DNA from: Macropodus opercularis
Lineage: Eukaryota > Chordata > Actinopteri > Anabantiformes > Osphronemidae
Reading direction: 5' to 3'
Length of the DNA stretch: 64,000 nt
Assembly (NCBI GenBank): GCA_030770545.1
Contig: CM061093.1
Location: forward strand, 1,743,501-1,807,500
Shown piece by piece: positions 10,900 to 21,058 of this stretch. Below the pieces are notes generated by a model, which was given only the letters and a program-made list of their open reading frames with translations, did no database searches and was not told where the DNA came from. Each line of letters opens with the position of its first letter. Position 1 is the stretch's first letter. Both the position numbers and the translations under genes were made by a program.

Positions 10900-10939
10900 A
10901 GTATGTGTGTGTGACTCATCTTCCCTCTGTGTCATCAAA

Positions 10940-13900
10940 ATGAAAATAATATCTAGAAATCTGTGCGGTCTCGCCAGACTGAGCCGCCTTAAACACATGT
11001 GTGAGTGCATGGAGTGTGATGTGATGTGTGTTCAAGAGTGTAGGTGGAGTGAGAGCGTAGTGAATGAGGTCAGATCGTTTTGGAGAGGAAGTTTCTTTTA
11101 CTCCCTCTCTGGGAATGGCACGGCAGGAGTGGCTGTGTTTGTAGGTGAGAATGTGTGTGAAAGTGTGAATGTAGTCCATAAAGACACAGCGGGGAGGGTG
11201 ATTGTATTAGATATTGTGAAAAACAACATAAAATACAGATTAATTAATTTATATGGACCTAATAATGAGAGGGAGAGACGCAATATTTTTAATGAATGCA
11301 AAAAGTGGACAAATAACAACACAATTATAGTGGGAGATTTTAATGTAGCACTGACAAAGATGGACGTGGGGGTAAATAACATTTTCAAAAATGACACAAG
11401 CAGGACAACAATGTATGAATGGATGGATGAGTATTGCTTGGTGGATGCGTGGAGGAGTCAGAACCCCAGCACACGAGCCTTCTCCCGGCGCCAAGTTGTG
11501 CTGGGACGCTTGAAGCAGACCAGGATCGACCTGTGTTTGCTGGCTGCCGGCCTGGTAAGAACACTCAATGCCTGCTCATATGAGTTCAGTGCAGGGAGCG
11601 ATCACGCCTCCCTAAAGGTGACTCTGGGAGAGGGTGGCAGGCAGAGGAACGGAGGGCTGTGGTGTTTCAACACGGCCCTCCTGGAGGACGCGGTTTTTGT
11701 CAAAAAGATGCAGTCTCTTCTCTCTGGTTTATCAGATGAAAGCAGGTTTGTAGTAGACATAGTCGAGTGGTGGGAGCGCACCAAGTTGTTAATTAAGCGG
11801 CGCTGCATCGCATGGAGCAGAGAGAAGAGGCAGAGAGAGAACCACAGAGAGACTCAGCTGAGAGACCGTCTCCACAGAGAGCTGGAGCTGCTCGGGGAGG
11901 ATGCCAGCCGTCCTCTGAGCGTGTATCTCGGGCTGAGAGAGCAGCTGAGAACCATGGAAGAGGACAGGTGCAGGGGAGCAATGATCCGTAGCAAGGCACA
12001 ACACATGCTTGACGGGGAGCGCTGCACCGCCTTCTTCCTGGGGTTGGAGAAGAAGAGACAGACTCGGGCATATATCACAGAGTTAAAAGATGCAGCGGGA
12101 CACATACAGACTGACAACATAGAAATTTTGCAAACAGTACACGACTTCTACACTGATCTATTCACTGCACAGAACACAGCGCAAGAACACATAGATAGGG
12201 CAGTGGGAAGCATCGGCCGCTCCCTCAGCCTTGAGGATGCAGCAATGTGTGACGGTGGCATTCTGCCCCGAGAGGTTGCGGCAGCAATTACAGGGCTGAA
12301 AAAAGCAAAAAGCCCGGGGGCGGACGGCCTCTCGGCTGAGTTTTTCCAGCGTTTTGCAGAGCAGCTGATTCCGATCCTCTGCAGGCTGTTCTCTGCCATG
12401 CAGGAGGAAGACAGGTGCGCAGAGTCCTTTTTGGGGGGTGTGATTACCCTGGTCTTTAAGAACAAAGGTGCCAGGTCGGAGCTGGCAAACTACAGGCCGA
12501 TCAGTCTGCTCAATGCAGACTACAAAATCCTGGCCCGTGTGCTGGGGGGACGGCTCCGTAGAGTGATTGGTACGATTGTGGGGCCAAACCAAACGTACAG
12601 TGTGCCTGGTAGGGACATCACAGACTCAATATTATCAACACGGTGCACGTATGAAAGGGTGATGCGAATGGGAGGGGTGTTTTTAAGCCTGGACCTGGAA
12701 AAAGCTTTCGACAGAGTTGAACACCAGTTCTTATTCGCGTGTCTGAGTACGTTTGGTTTCGGTCCCGGTTTTATCGGATGGATGAGACGAATGTACTGGA
12801 ATGCTTGTAGCAGGGTGAAAGTGAATGGGTTTTTAACCGACCAGGTGCGATTGGGAAGATCTGTGCGGCAGGGGTGTCCTCTGTCATCGATGCTGTATGC
12901 ATTGGTGGCAGAGCCCCTTGCTGCCCTGATTTTAAATGACACTGACATAGGGGGGATAGTCTCACCAATGGGGAATCATTTCAAGATTGCACAATACGCT
13001 GATGATATATCGATCATGATAAAAGACAAAGAAGAATTAAGGAAAGTAATGAAACATGTAGCTTTGTATGAGAAAGCATCAGGAGCGAAATTAAATCTGG
13101 CAAAGTCTGTGCTGGCCACAGGGCCGAACACAGACCCAGGGGAAATGGGCAGAATGTTCAAGGCCGCAAATGGAGAAGTGAGGGTGCTTGGAACTCTCAT
13201 CGGTCCTGACAGGCAGCTCTGCGCTGAGAAAATGTGGAGAGAACAGACGGCATACGTCAGAGACAGGGTAAACCTGTGGAAAATGAGAGGTTTAGGCCTC
13301 AGAGGGAAGGCCACAATAATAAATGCAATTCTAATACCTAAACTAGTTTATGTTATGAAAGTCTGCCACATGCCAAAAGACATGCTAGCACAACTACACA
13401 CACTTTTTACTGATTTTCTGTGGAAGGGGAGGGGTTTTAGGATTGCACGGAGAACTTTAGTTGGAACACGGGAAGAGGGAGGATTGTGGCTGTGTGACTT
13501 ACATGTCAAAAGATTTTCACTGAGGATGGGCTTATTTAGGACATTTCTAGTGGGTGAAGGTGGACACATATGGAAGGATTATTTTCAGGATTTTATTAAT
13601 CACAGAGGTGAGTGTAGAGATTTTAATTTATGTTCAAAACTGTTTGCACGAGGAATAAACGCAGGAGATCCACTTTTCAGGGAGATGGGAGAAGCATGGG
13701 GCAGAGCGCTGCCCCATCTGTCACTCACACCACAAGGGAAAAAGGATATTTTAAGCCAGCCGGTGTTTGGGAATTCGTTTTTAGGTTCAGCGGGCAATTT
13801 GCTGGGAAGTAGGGTGGAGAGTGTAGTCATCTCTAAAGTAGGAGATTTATTGGATGAGCAGGGAGCTTTTTTTGATGTGGGGCTAATAATGGCAAAATTT

Positions 13901-14728
13901 GAAGCAGTGGGACACAAAGTGAGAAAGGAGAGGGTGAGAAAGGTGGTAGCAGCAGTGAGGGCTGGGTTAATGCAGGAGTGGAAAGAAATCTTAAAGAATG
14001 GGGAGGCTGAAGGAGGGGGTTTAGTTTTCAGTTGGGCACAAGACACAGACATCACAATGGAGGACATGACTCCTAAATTCTGGTACAAACATTTCATACA
14101 CACTGTATTCAAACCTCCGGCAGCTATACCACACTGGACCCGGATGTTTTCAGCAATCTCATTACAACCAACCTGGCTCGATCTTCACCCCTACTTTATT
14201 CCAGCAGAACTGTTCAATAGCAACTTCAAAATACGACACAGACGCATCCCGGTCTCCATAATCTTGCATCAAATAGATAAACAACTCTTTTCACGTGTGT
14301 GTGCGGTGTGTGGTATATTGGACGAGTGCTTTGAACATTTTTTTTTGGAATGCATGGTGGTAAGGGAATTCAGAGAGTGGCTGAGAGGGGTGTTAGTGGA
14401 AAAGTGTGGAATGAGAGACTTAGCAGGGGAGCAATGGGACAGAGTTTGGGTGTTTGGTTTGGAGAGCAAGGGGAGGAGGGGAATTGTAAATAGGGATTTA
14501 GTAAACTTTCTGTTATGCACAGCTAGACATGTGGTGTATATAGCTAGAAACTGCGCACTGTATAAAAACAAAAGGGTGAATAGAGTGATTCTTTGTAAGA
14601 ACATGTTTTGCTGTTACATGAAAGCACTGTTTGCAAGGGATGTTAAAGGGTTTGAAGAGACGTGGTGCGTTTACAATTCATTGTGCAAGGTGGGGGAGAG
14701 AGGGAAATTGACTTTTGATTTTGGATAA
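10940..14728 (+). CDS. LINE ORF2: APE endonuclease and reverse transcriptase (copy 1)
   Basis: A 1,262-residue polyprotein that nicks the 5S target and copies the LINE RNA from the nick. Residues 1-230 are an APE-type endonuclease with N7, E33, YGPN at 105-108, GDFN (D133, N135), RID (D197) and SDH (D221, H222). The reverse transcriptase has the NYRPISLLN region at 518-525, motif A with D585 (LDLEKAFDRV), motif B RQGCPLSS at 643-650 and YADD at 686-689. A C-terminal CCHC-like finger spans C1121, C1124, H1133 and C1138. All catalytic residues are present. The frame is open 33 nt upstream, but the ATG at 10940 (MKIISRN) fits the family and is the only start shared with copy 4. Copy 1 has W in place of G in the MYGNA segment, which is unusual among the copies. 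Confidence 0.94.
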   Translation: MKIISRNLCGLARLSRLKHMCECMECDVMCVQECRWSESVVNEVRSFWRGSFFYSLSGNGTAGVAVFVGENVCESVNVVHKDTAGRVIVLDIVKNNIKYRLINLYGPNNERERRNIFNECKKWTNNNTIIVGDFNVALTKMDVGVNNIFKNDTSRTTMYEWMDEYCLVDAWRSQNPSTRAFSRRQVVLGRLKQTRIDLCLLAAGLVRTLNACSYEFSAGSDHASLKVTLGEGGRQRNGGLWCFNTALLEDAVFVKKMQSLLSGLSDESRFVVDIVEWWERTKLLIKRRCIAWSREKRQRENHRETQLRDRLHRELELLGEDASRPLSVYLGLREQLRTMEEDRCRGAMIRSKAQHMLDGERCTAFFLGLEKKRQTRAYITELKDAAGHIQTDNIEILQTVHDFYTDLFTAQNTAQEHIDRAVGSIGRSLSLEDAAMCDGGILPREVAAAITGLKKAKSPGADGLSAEFFQRFAEQLIPILCRLFSAMQEEDRCAESFLGGVITLVFKNKGARSELANYRPISLLNADYKILARVLGGRLRRVIGTIVGPNQTYSVPGRDITDSILSTRCTYERVMRMGGVFLSLDLEKAFDRVEHQFLFACLSTFGFGPGFIGWMRRMYWNACSRVKVNGFLTDQVRLGRSVRQGCPLSSMLYALVAEPLAALILNDTDIGGIVSPMGNHFKIAQYADDISIMIKDKEELRKVMKHVALYEKASGAKLNLAKSVLATGPNTDPGEMGRMFKAANGEVRVLGTLIGPDRQLCAEKMWREQTAYVRDRVNLWKMRGLGLRGKATIINAILIPKLVYVMKVCHMPKDMLAQLHTLFTDFLWKGRGFRIARRTLVGTREEGGLWLCDLHVKRFSLRMGLFRTFLVGEGGHIWKDYFQDFINHRGECRDFNLCSKLFARGINAGDPLFREMGEAWGRALPHLSLTPQGKKDILSQPVFGNSFLGSAGNLLGSRVESVVISKVGDLLDEQGAFFDVGLIMAKFEAVGHKVRKERVRKVVAAVRAGLMQEWKEILKNGEAEGGGLVFSWAQDTDITMEDMTPKFWYKHFIHTVFKPPAAIPHWTRMFSAISLQPTWLDLHPYFIPAELFNSNFKIRHRRIPVSIILHQIDKQLFSRVCAVCGILDECFEHFFLECMVVREFREWLRGVLVEKCGMRDLAGEQWDRVWVFGLESKGRRGIVNRDLVNFLLCTARHVVYIARNCALYKNKRVNRVILCKNMFCCYMKALFARDVKGFEETWCVYNSLCKVGERGKLTFDFG

Positions 14729-15051
14729 AAAATGTGTTTTTGGTTTGGGTTTTTTTTTGTTCTCTGCTGGTCAGTACACTTTATTTAATTATTCATTGTA
14801 TTTGAGGGGTCTTTCAATCAAAATTGTCTTTTGCATTACAAACTTTATTTTTGTTTTTTGGTTTTTGTTTTGTTGTTCGTATGATTTATGTTGACATTTA
14901 TCCACAATTAACTGTAGGTGATCGTTGAGTTGTTTTCCTTGTTGTTGGTATGAGCTTGTTATCACATGTTATTTTTTAATGAAGACACACTGTATATAGT
15001 TTGCACTTAATGTTCATTTTGTATTTTTGATAATAAAAGACAAAAAAAAAA
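14729..15051 (+). other. LINE 3' UTR and tail, copy 1
   Basis: T/G-rich 3' UTR ending in a conserved 18-nt motif tttttgataataaaagac (15024-15041), which contains AATAAA at 15032-15037, then poly(A). This end is presumably what the reverse transcriptase recognises at the nicked 5S target. Confidence 0.75.
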
Positions 15052-15148
15052 ACGTGCCCGATCTCATTTATCTCGGAAGCCAAGCAAGGTAGGGCCTGGC
15101 TAGTACTTGGACGGGAGACCGCCTGGGAATACCAGGTGCTGTAAGCCT
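15052..15148 (+). pseudogene. 5S rRNA 3' fragment (nt 23-120), right of LINE copy 1
   Basis: Resumes at acgtgcccg directly after the LINE poly(A). It retains boxes A and C. The stretch at nt 40-45 reads cattta-tctcgg, with a 1-nt loss not found in the copy 2 counterpart. Confidence 0.95.
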
Positions 15149-15265
15149 TTTCTTTTCTCTTTCAACGCAACATTTGGTGATTCTCCATATTGGATACACA
15201 GATGACCTTGATGAGGTAACAGTCGTGACTGTGATGACATTCTGACGTGTTGTCGCCTTCAAAAG

Positions 15266-15273
15266 ACATATTG
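15266..15273 (+). promoter_or_regulatory. Upstream element of 5S gene (example)
   Basis: About 16-24 bp before each gene lies an AT-rich motif. It reads catattga or cgtaatga after most L spacers and the more TATA-like gatataatg after most S spacers. Its placement resembles the upstream TATA-like elements of some 5S genes, but a role here is inference. Confidence 0.4.
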
Positions 15274-15288
15274 AGGTAACAACTTGTC

Positions 15289-15408
15289 GCTTACGGCCAT
15301 ACCACCTTCAACGTGCCCGATCTCATTCGAACTCGGAAGCCAAGCAAGGTAGGGCCTGGCTAGTACTTGGACGGGAGACCGCCTGGGAATACCAGGTGCT
15401 GTAAGCCT
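15289..15408 (+). rRNA. 5S rRNA, consensus
   Basis: Matches the window consensus; the first intact gene after LINE copy 1; L. Confidence 0.96.
15338..15385 (+). promoter_or_regulatory. 5S internal control region (example in a consensus gene)
   Basis: 5S nucleotides 50-97 hold box A-like agccaagcaaggtag, an intermediate element around ttggacggg and box C-like gggagaccgcctggg. In vertebrate 5S genes this region binds TFIIIA, which then recruits TFIIIC, TFIIIB and RNA polymerase III. It is conserved in most copies; exceptions are noted at the individual genes. The example is the consensus gene at 15289. Confidence 0.9.
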
Positions 15409-15416
15409 TTTCTTTT
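15408..15416 (+). terminator. Pol III T-run terminator (example)
   Basis: ttttctttt directly follows the mature 5S end, giving two T4 runs, the standard RNA polymerase III stop. Other spacers have ttttctgttattttt instead, also with two T runs. Either form follows almost every gene in the window. Confidence 0.85.
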
Positions 15417-15548
15417 CTCTTTCAACGCAACATTTGGTGATTCTCCATATTGGTTACACAGATGACCTTGATGAGGTAACAGTCGTGACTGTGATGACAT
15501 TCTGACGTGTTGTCGCCTTCAAAAGACATATTGAGGTAACAACTTGTC

Positions 15549-15668
15549 GCTTACGGCCATACCACCTTCAACGTGCCCGATCTCATTCGACCTCGGAAGC
15601 CAAGCAAGGTAGGGCCTGGCTAGTACTTGGACGGGAGACCGCCTGGGAATACCAGGTGCTGTAAGCCT
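15549..15668 (+). rRNA. 5S rRNA
   Basis: A43C; S. Confidence 0.96.
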
Positions 15669-15799
15669 TTTCTTTTCTCTTTCAACGCAACATTGGGTGA
15701 TTCTCCATCTTGGTTACACATATGTCATTGATGAGCAGATAGTTGTGACAGTCTGACATATAGTCACCTTCAAAAGATATAATGTGGTACAGGTTTGTC

Positions 15800-15919
15800 G
15801 CTTACGGCCATACCACCTTCAACGTGCCTGATCTCATTCAAACTCGGAAGCCAAGCAAAGTAGGGCCTGGCTAGTACTTGGACGGGAGACCGCCTGGGAA
15901 TACCAGGTGCTGTAAGCCT
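15800..15919 (+). rRNA. 5S rRNA
   Basis: C30T, G41A, G60A; L. Confidence 0.94.
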
Positions 15920-16059
15920 TTTCTGTTCTCTTTCAACGCAACATTGGGTGATTCTCCATCTTGGTTACACAGATGACATTGATGAGGTAACAGTCGTGAC
16001 TGTCATGACAATCTGACGTGTTGTCGCCTTCAAAAGACATATTGAGGTAACAACTTGTC

Positions 16060-16179
16060 GCTTACGGCCATACCACCTTCAACGTGCCCGATCTCATTCG
16101 ACCTCGGAAGCCAAGCAAGGTAGGGCCTGGCTAGTACTTGGACGGGAGACTGCCTCGGAATACCAGGTGCTGTAAGCCT
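16060..16179 (+). rRNA. 5S rRNA
   Basis: A43C, C92T, G97C; L. Confidence 0.94.
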
Positions 16180-16319
16180 TTTCTGTTATTTTTCAACGCA
16201 ACATTGGGTGATTCTCCTTTTTGGTAACGCAGATGACCTTGATGAAGTAACAGTCGTGACTGTCATGACATTCTGACGTGTTGTCGCCTTCAAATGACGT
16301 AATGAGGTAACAATTTGTC

Positions 16320-16439
16320 GCTTACGGCCATGCCACCTTCAACGTGCCCGATCTCATTCGACCTCGGAAGCCAAGCAAGGTAGGGCCTGGCTAGTACTTG
16401 GACGGGAGACCGTCTGGGAATACCAGGTGCTGTAAGCCT
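16320..16439 (+). rRNA. 5S rRNA
   Basis: A13G, A43C, C94T; L. Confidence 0.94.
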
Positions 16440-16579
16440 TTTCTTTTCTCTTTCAACGCAACATTGGGTGATTCTCCATATTGGTTACACAGATGACATT
16501 GATGAGGTAACAGTCGTGACTGTCATGACAATCTGACGTGTTATCGCCTTCAAATGACGTAATGAGGTAACAATTCGTC

Positions 16580-16699
16580 GCTTACGGCCATACCACCTTC
16601 AACGTGCCCGATCTCATTCGACCTCGGAAGCCAAGCAAGGTAGGGCCTGGCTAGTACTTGGACGGGAGACCGCCTGGGAATACCAGGTGCTGTAAGCCT
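16580..16699 (+). rRNA. 5S rRNA
   Basis: A43C; L. Confidence 0.96.
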
Positions 16700-16839
16700 T
16701 TTCTGTTATTTTTCAACGCAAGATTTGGTGATTCTCCTTTTTGGTAACGCAGATGACCTTGATGAGGTAACAGTCGTGACTGTCATGACATTCTGACGTG
16801 TTGTCGCCTTCAAATGACGTAATGAGGTAACAATTTCTC

Positions 16840-16959
16840 GCTTACGGCCATACCACCTTCATCGTGCCCGATCTCATTCGACCTCGGAAGCCAAGCAAGG
16901 TAGGGCCTGGCTAGTACTTGGACGGGAGACCGCCTGGGAGTACCAGGTGCTGTAAGCCT
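16840..16959 (+). rRNA. 5S rRNA
   Basis: A23T, A43C, A101G; S. Confidence 0.94.
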
Positions 16960-17090
16960 TTTCTTTTCTCTTTCAACGCAACATTGGGTGATTCTCCATC
17001 TTGGTTACACATATGTCCTTGATGAGCAGATAATTGTGACAGTCTGACATATAGTCGCCTTCAAAAGATATAATGTGGTACAGTTTTGTC

Positions 17091-17210
17091 GTTTACGGCC
17101 ATACCACCTTCAACGTGCCCGATCTCATTTGACCTCGGAAGCAAAGCAAGGTAGGGCCTGGCTAGTACTTGGACGGGAGACCGCCTGGGAATACCAGGTG
17201 CTGTAAGCCT
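17091..17210 (+). rRNA. 5S rRNA
   Basis: C2T, C40T, A43C, C53A; L. Confidence 0.93.
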
Positions 17211-17350
17211 TTTCTGTTATTTTTCAACGCAACATTGGGTGATTCTCCTTTTTGGTAACGCAGATGACCTTGATGAAGTAACAGTTGTGACTGTCATGAC
17301 ATTCTGACGTGTTGTCACCTTCAAATGACGTAATGAGGTAACAATTTCTC

Positions 17351-17470
17351 GCTTACGGCCATGCCACCTTCAACGTGCCCAATCTCATTCGAACTCGGAA
17401 GCCAAGCAAGGTAGGGCCTGGCTAGTACTTGGACGGGAGACCGCCTGGGAATAGCAGGTGCTGTAAGCCT
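17351..17470 (+). rRNA. 5S rRNA
   Basis: A13G, G31A, C104G; L. Confidence 0.94.
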
Positions 17471-17610
17471 TTTCTCTTATTTTTCAACGCAACATTGTGT
17501 GATTCTCCATATTGGTTACACAGATGACCTTGATGAGGTAACAGTCGTGACTGTGATGACATTCTGACGTGTTGTTGCCTTCAAAAGACATATTGAGGTA
17601 ACAATTTGTC

Positions 17611-17730
17611 GCTTACGGCCATACCACCTTCAACGTGCCCGATCTCATTTGAACTCGGAAGCCAAGCAAGGTAGGGCCTGGCTAGTACTTGGACGGGAGA
17701 CCGCCTGGGAATACCAGGTGCTGTAAGCCT
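17611..17730 (+). rRNA. 5S rRNA
   Basis: C40T; L. Confidence 0.95.
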
Positions 17731-17870
17731 TTTCTGTTATTTTTCAACGCAACATTGTGTGATTCTCCATATTGGTTACACAGATGACCTTGATGAGGTA
17801 ACAGTCGTGACTGTGATGACATTCTGACGTGTTGTCGCCTTCAAAAGACATATTGAGGTAACAATTTGTC

Positions 17871-17990
17871 GCTTACGGCCATACCACCTTCAACGTGCCT
17901 GATCTCATTTGAACTCGGAAGCCAAGCAAGGTAGGGCCTGGCTAGTACTTGGACGGAACACCGCCTGGGAATACCAGATGCTGTAAGCCT
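17871..17990 (+). rRNA. 5S rRNA
   Basis: C30T, C40T, G87A, G89C, G108A; S. Confidence 0.92.
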
Positions 17991-18121
17991 TTTCTTTTCT
18001 CTTTCAACGCAACAGTGGGTGATTCTCCATCTTGGTTACACATATGTCCTTGATGATCAGATAATTGTGACAGTCTGACATATAGTCACCTTCAAAAGAT
18101 ATAATGTGGTACAGGTTTGTT

Positions 18122-18241
18122 GCTTACGGCCATACCACCTTCAACGTGCCCGATCTCATTCGTACTCGGAAGCCAAGCAAGGTAGGGCCTGGCTAGTACT
18201 TGGACGGGAGACTGCCAGGGAATAGCAGGTGCTGTAAGCCT
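18122..18241 (+). rRNA. 5S rRNA
   Basis: A42T, C92T, T96A, C104G; L. Confidence 0.93.
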
Positions 18242-18381
18242 TTTATGTTATTTTTCAACGCAACATTTGGTGATTCTCCTTTTTGGTAACGCATATGACC
18301 TTGATGAGGTAACAGTCGTGACTGTGATGACATTCTGATGTGTTGTCGCCTTTAAAAGACATATTGAGGTAATAATTTGTC

Positions 18382-18501
18382 GCATACGGCCATACCACCT
18401 TCAACGTGCCCGATCTCATTCGACCTCGGAAGCCAAGCAAAGTAGGGCCTGGCTAGTACTTGGACGGGAGACCGCCTGGGAATACCAGGTGCTGTAAGCC
18501 T
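18382..18501 (+). rRNA. 5S rRNA
   Basis: T3A, A43C, G60A; S. Confidence 0.93.
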
Positions 18502-18632
18502 TTTCTTTTCTCTTTCAATGCAACATTGGGTGATTCTCCATCTTGGTTACACATATGTCCTTGATGAGCAGATAGTAGTGACAGTCTGACATATAGTCGC
18601 CTTCAAAAGATATAATGTGGTACAGGTTTGTC

Positions 18633-18753
18633 GCTTATGGCCATACAAACCTTCAACGTGCCCGATCTCGTTCGAACTCGGAAGCCAAGCAAGGTAGGGC
18701 CTGGCTAGTACTTGGAAGGGAGACCGCCTGGGAATACCAAGTGCTGTAAGCCT
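18633..18753 (+). rRNA. 5S rRNA, 121-nt variant
   Basis: C6T, A37G, C84A, G107A and a 1-nt insertion at nt 14-17 (catacaaacc), next to the LINE target; L. Confidence 0.88.
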
Positions 18754-18893
18754 TTTCTTTTCTCTTTCAACGCAACATTGGGTGATTCTCCATCTTGGTT
18801 ACACAGATGAGCTTGATGAAGTAACAGTCGTGACTGTCATGACATTCTGACGTGTTGTCGCCTTCAAATGACGTAATGAGGTAACAATTTCTC

Positions 18894-19013
18894 GCTTACG
18901 GCCATACCACCTTCAACGTGCCCGATCTCATTCGACCTCGGAAGCCAAGCAAGGTAGGGCCTGGCTAGTACTTGGACGGGAGACTGCCTTGGAATACCAG
19001 GTGCTGTAAGTCT
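18894..19013 (+). rRNA. 5S rRNA
   Basis: A43C, C92T, G97T, C118T; S. Confidence 0.93.
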
Positions 19014-19144
19014 TTTCTTTTCTCTTTCAACGCAACATTGGGTGATTCTCCATCTTGGTTACACATATGTCCTTGATGAGCAGATAGTAGTGACAGTCTG
19101 ACATATAGTCACCTTCAAAAGATATAATGTGGTACAGGTTTGTT

Positions 19145-19264
19145 GCTTACGGCCATACCACCTTCAACGTGCCCGATCTCATTCGTACTCGGAAGCCAAG
19201 CAAGGTAGGGCCTGGCTAGTACTTGGACGGGAGACTGCCTGGGAATAGCAGGTGCTGTAAGCCT
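19145..19264 (+). rRNA. 5S rRNA
   Basis: A42T, C92T, C104G; 1,023 bp after its sibling at 18122; L. Confidence 0.94.
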
Positions 19265-19404
19265 TTTATGTTATTTTTCAACGCAACATTTGGTGATTCT
19301 CCTTTTTGGTAACGCAGATGACCTTGATGAGGTAACAGTCGTGACTGTGATGACATTCTGACGTGTTGTCGCCTTTAAAAGACATATTGAGGTAATAATT
19401 TGTC

Positions 19405-19524
19405 GCATACGGCCATACCACCTTCAACGTGCCCGATCTCATTCGACCTCGGAAGCCAAGCAAAGTAGGGCCTGGCTAGTACTTGGACGGGAGACCGCCT
19501 GGGAATACCAGGTGCTGTAAGCCT
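19405..19524 (+). rRNA. 5S rRNA
   Basis: T3A, A43C, G60A, as at 18382; S. Confidence 0.93.
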
Positions 19525-19655
19525 TTTCTTTTCTCTTTCAATGCAACATTGGGTGATTCTCCATCTTGGTTACACATATGTCATTGATGAGCAGATAGTT
19601 GTGACAGTCTGACATATAGTCACCTTCAAAAGATATAATGTGGTACAGGTTTGTC

Positions 19656-19775
19656 GCTTATGGCCATACCACCTTCAACGTGCCCAATCTCATTCGAACT
19701 CGGAAGCCAAGCAAGGTAGGGCCCGGCTAGTACTTGGACGGGAGACCGACTGGGAATACCAGGTGCTGTAAGCCT
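19656..19775 (+). rRNA. 5S rRNA
   Basis: C6T, G31A, T69C, C94A; S. Confidence 0.93.
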
Positions 19776-19906
19776 TTTCTTTTCTCTTTCAATGCAACAT
19801 TGGGTGATTCTCCATCTTGGTTACACATATGTCCTTGATGAGCAGATAGTAGTGACAGTCTGACATATAGTCGCCTTCAAAAGATATAATGTGGTACAGG
19901 TTTGTC

Positions 19907-20027
19907 GCTTATGGCCATACAAACCTTCAACGTGCCCGATCTCGTTCGAACTCGGAAGCCAAGCAAGGTAGGGCCTGGCTAGTACTTGGAAGGGAGACCG
20001 CCTGGGAATACCAGGTGCTGTTAGCCT
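19907..20027 (+). rRNA. 5S rRNA, 121-nt variant
   Basis: C6T, 1-nt insertion at nt 14-17, A37G, C84A, A115T; L. Confidence 0.88.
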
Positions 20028-20167
20028 TTTCTTTTCTCTTTCAACGCAACATTGGGTGATTCTCCATCTTGGTTACACAGATGACATTGATGAGGTAACA
20101 GTCGTGACTGTCATGACATTCTGACGTGTTGTCGCCTTCAAATGACGTAATGAGGTAACAATTTCTC

Positions 20168-20287
20168 GCTTACGGCCATACCACCTACAACGTGCCCGAT
20201 GTCATTCAACCTCGGAAGCCAAGCAAGGTAGGGCCTGGCTAGTACTTGGACGGGAGACCGCCTGGGAATACCAGGTGCTGTAAGCCT
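20168..20287 (+). rRNA. 5S rRNA
   Basis: T20A (in the LINE target), C34G, G41A, A43C; L. Confidence 0.92.
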
Positions 20288-20427
20288 TTTCTTTTCTCTT
20301 TCAACGCAACATTGGGTGATTCTCCATCTTGGTTACACAGATGACATTGATGAGGTAACAGCCGTGACTGTCATGACATTCTGACGTATTGTCGCCTTCA
20401 AAAGACATATTGAGGTAACAATTTGTC

Positions 20428-20547
20428 GCTTACGGCCATTCCACCTTCAACGTGCCCGATCTCATTCGAACTTGGAAGCCAAGCAAGGTAGGGCCTGGCT
20501 AGTACTTGGACGGAAGACCGCCTTGGAATCCCAGGTGCTGTAAGCCT
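20428..20547 (+). rRNA. 5S rRNA
   Basis: A13T, C46T, G87A, G97T, A103C; L. Confidence 0.92.
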
Positions 20548-20687
20548 TTTCTGTTATTTTTCAACGCAACATTGTGTGATTCTCCTTTTTGGTAACGCAG
20601 ATGACCTTGATGAGGTAACAGTCGTGACTGTCATGACATTCTGACGTGTTGTCGCCTTCAAATGACGTAATGAGGTAACAATTTCTC

Positions 20688-20807
20688 CTCTACGGCCATA
20701 CCACCTTCAACGTGCCCGATCTCATTCGACCTCGGAAGCCAAGCAAGGTAGGGCCTGGCTAGTACTTGGACGGGAGACTGCCTTGGAATACCAGGTGCTG
20801 TAAGTCT
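20688..20807 (+). rRNA. 5S rRNA, altered 5' end
   Basis: G1C, C2T, T3C (starts ctctacgg), A43C, C92T, G97T, C118T; the terminal stem is disturbed; S. Confidence 0.88.
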
Positions 20808-20938
20808 TTTCTTTTCTCTTTCAACGCAACATTGGGTGATTCTCCATCTTGGTTACACATATGTCCTTGATGAGCACATAGTAGTGACAGTCTGACATAT
20901 AGTCGCCTTCAAAAGATATAATGTGGTACAGGTTTGTC

Positions 20939-21058
20939 GCTTATGGCCATACCACCTTCAACGTGCCCGATCTCATTCGAACTCGGAAGCCAAGCAAGGT
21001 AGGGCCTGGCTAGTACTTGGACGGGAGACTGCCTGGGAATACCAGGTGCTGTAAGCCT
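20939..21058 (+). rRNA. 5S rRNA
   Basis: C6T, C92T; S. Confidence 0.94.

Larger units (their letters stand above)
9019..15051 (+). mobile_element. Mutsu-type (Tx1-clade) 5S-specific LINE, copy 1, full length, ORFs intact
   Basis: A 6,033-bp non-LTR retrotransposon in a 5S gene between nucleotides 22 and 23. Layout: 276-bp 5' UTR with a GC-rich hairpin, ORF1, 40-nt gap, ORF2, 323-bp 3' UTR, AATAAA and a short poly(A). There are no LTRs and no visible target-site duplication; the poly(A) could hide one or two A residues. Tx1-clade elements with an APE endonuclease include families specific for multicopy RNA genes, and Mutsu is the 5S-specific one known in fish. The assignment rests on insertion site, ORF architecture and motifs. 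Flanks and interior are nearly identical to copy 2, so this copy and copy 2 come from one insertion. Both ORFs are open, so it may still be active. Confidence 0.93.

Noticed and set aside
10907..10939. ORF2 starting at a GTG 33 nt upstream of the ATG
   Set aside because: Eukaryotic initiation favours the ATG at 10940, which is the start shared by all copies and directly precedes the conserved endonuclease motif.
11098..14604. Reverse-strand and alternative-frame ORFs inside ORF2
   Set aside because: No recognisable domain; the sense frame has all LINE motifs.
9295..14728. Retrovirus or LTR retrotransposon, because of Gag-like CCHC knuckles plus RT
   Set aside because: No LTRs, protease, RNase H/integrase arrangement or primer-binding site; an APE endonuclease and poly(A) end define a LINE.
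9019..15051. R2-type (restriction-like endonuclease) element
   Set aside because: ORF2 has an N-terminal APE domain with GDFN and SDH motifs, two ORFs are present, and the target is 5S rather than 28S rDNA.
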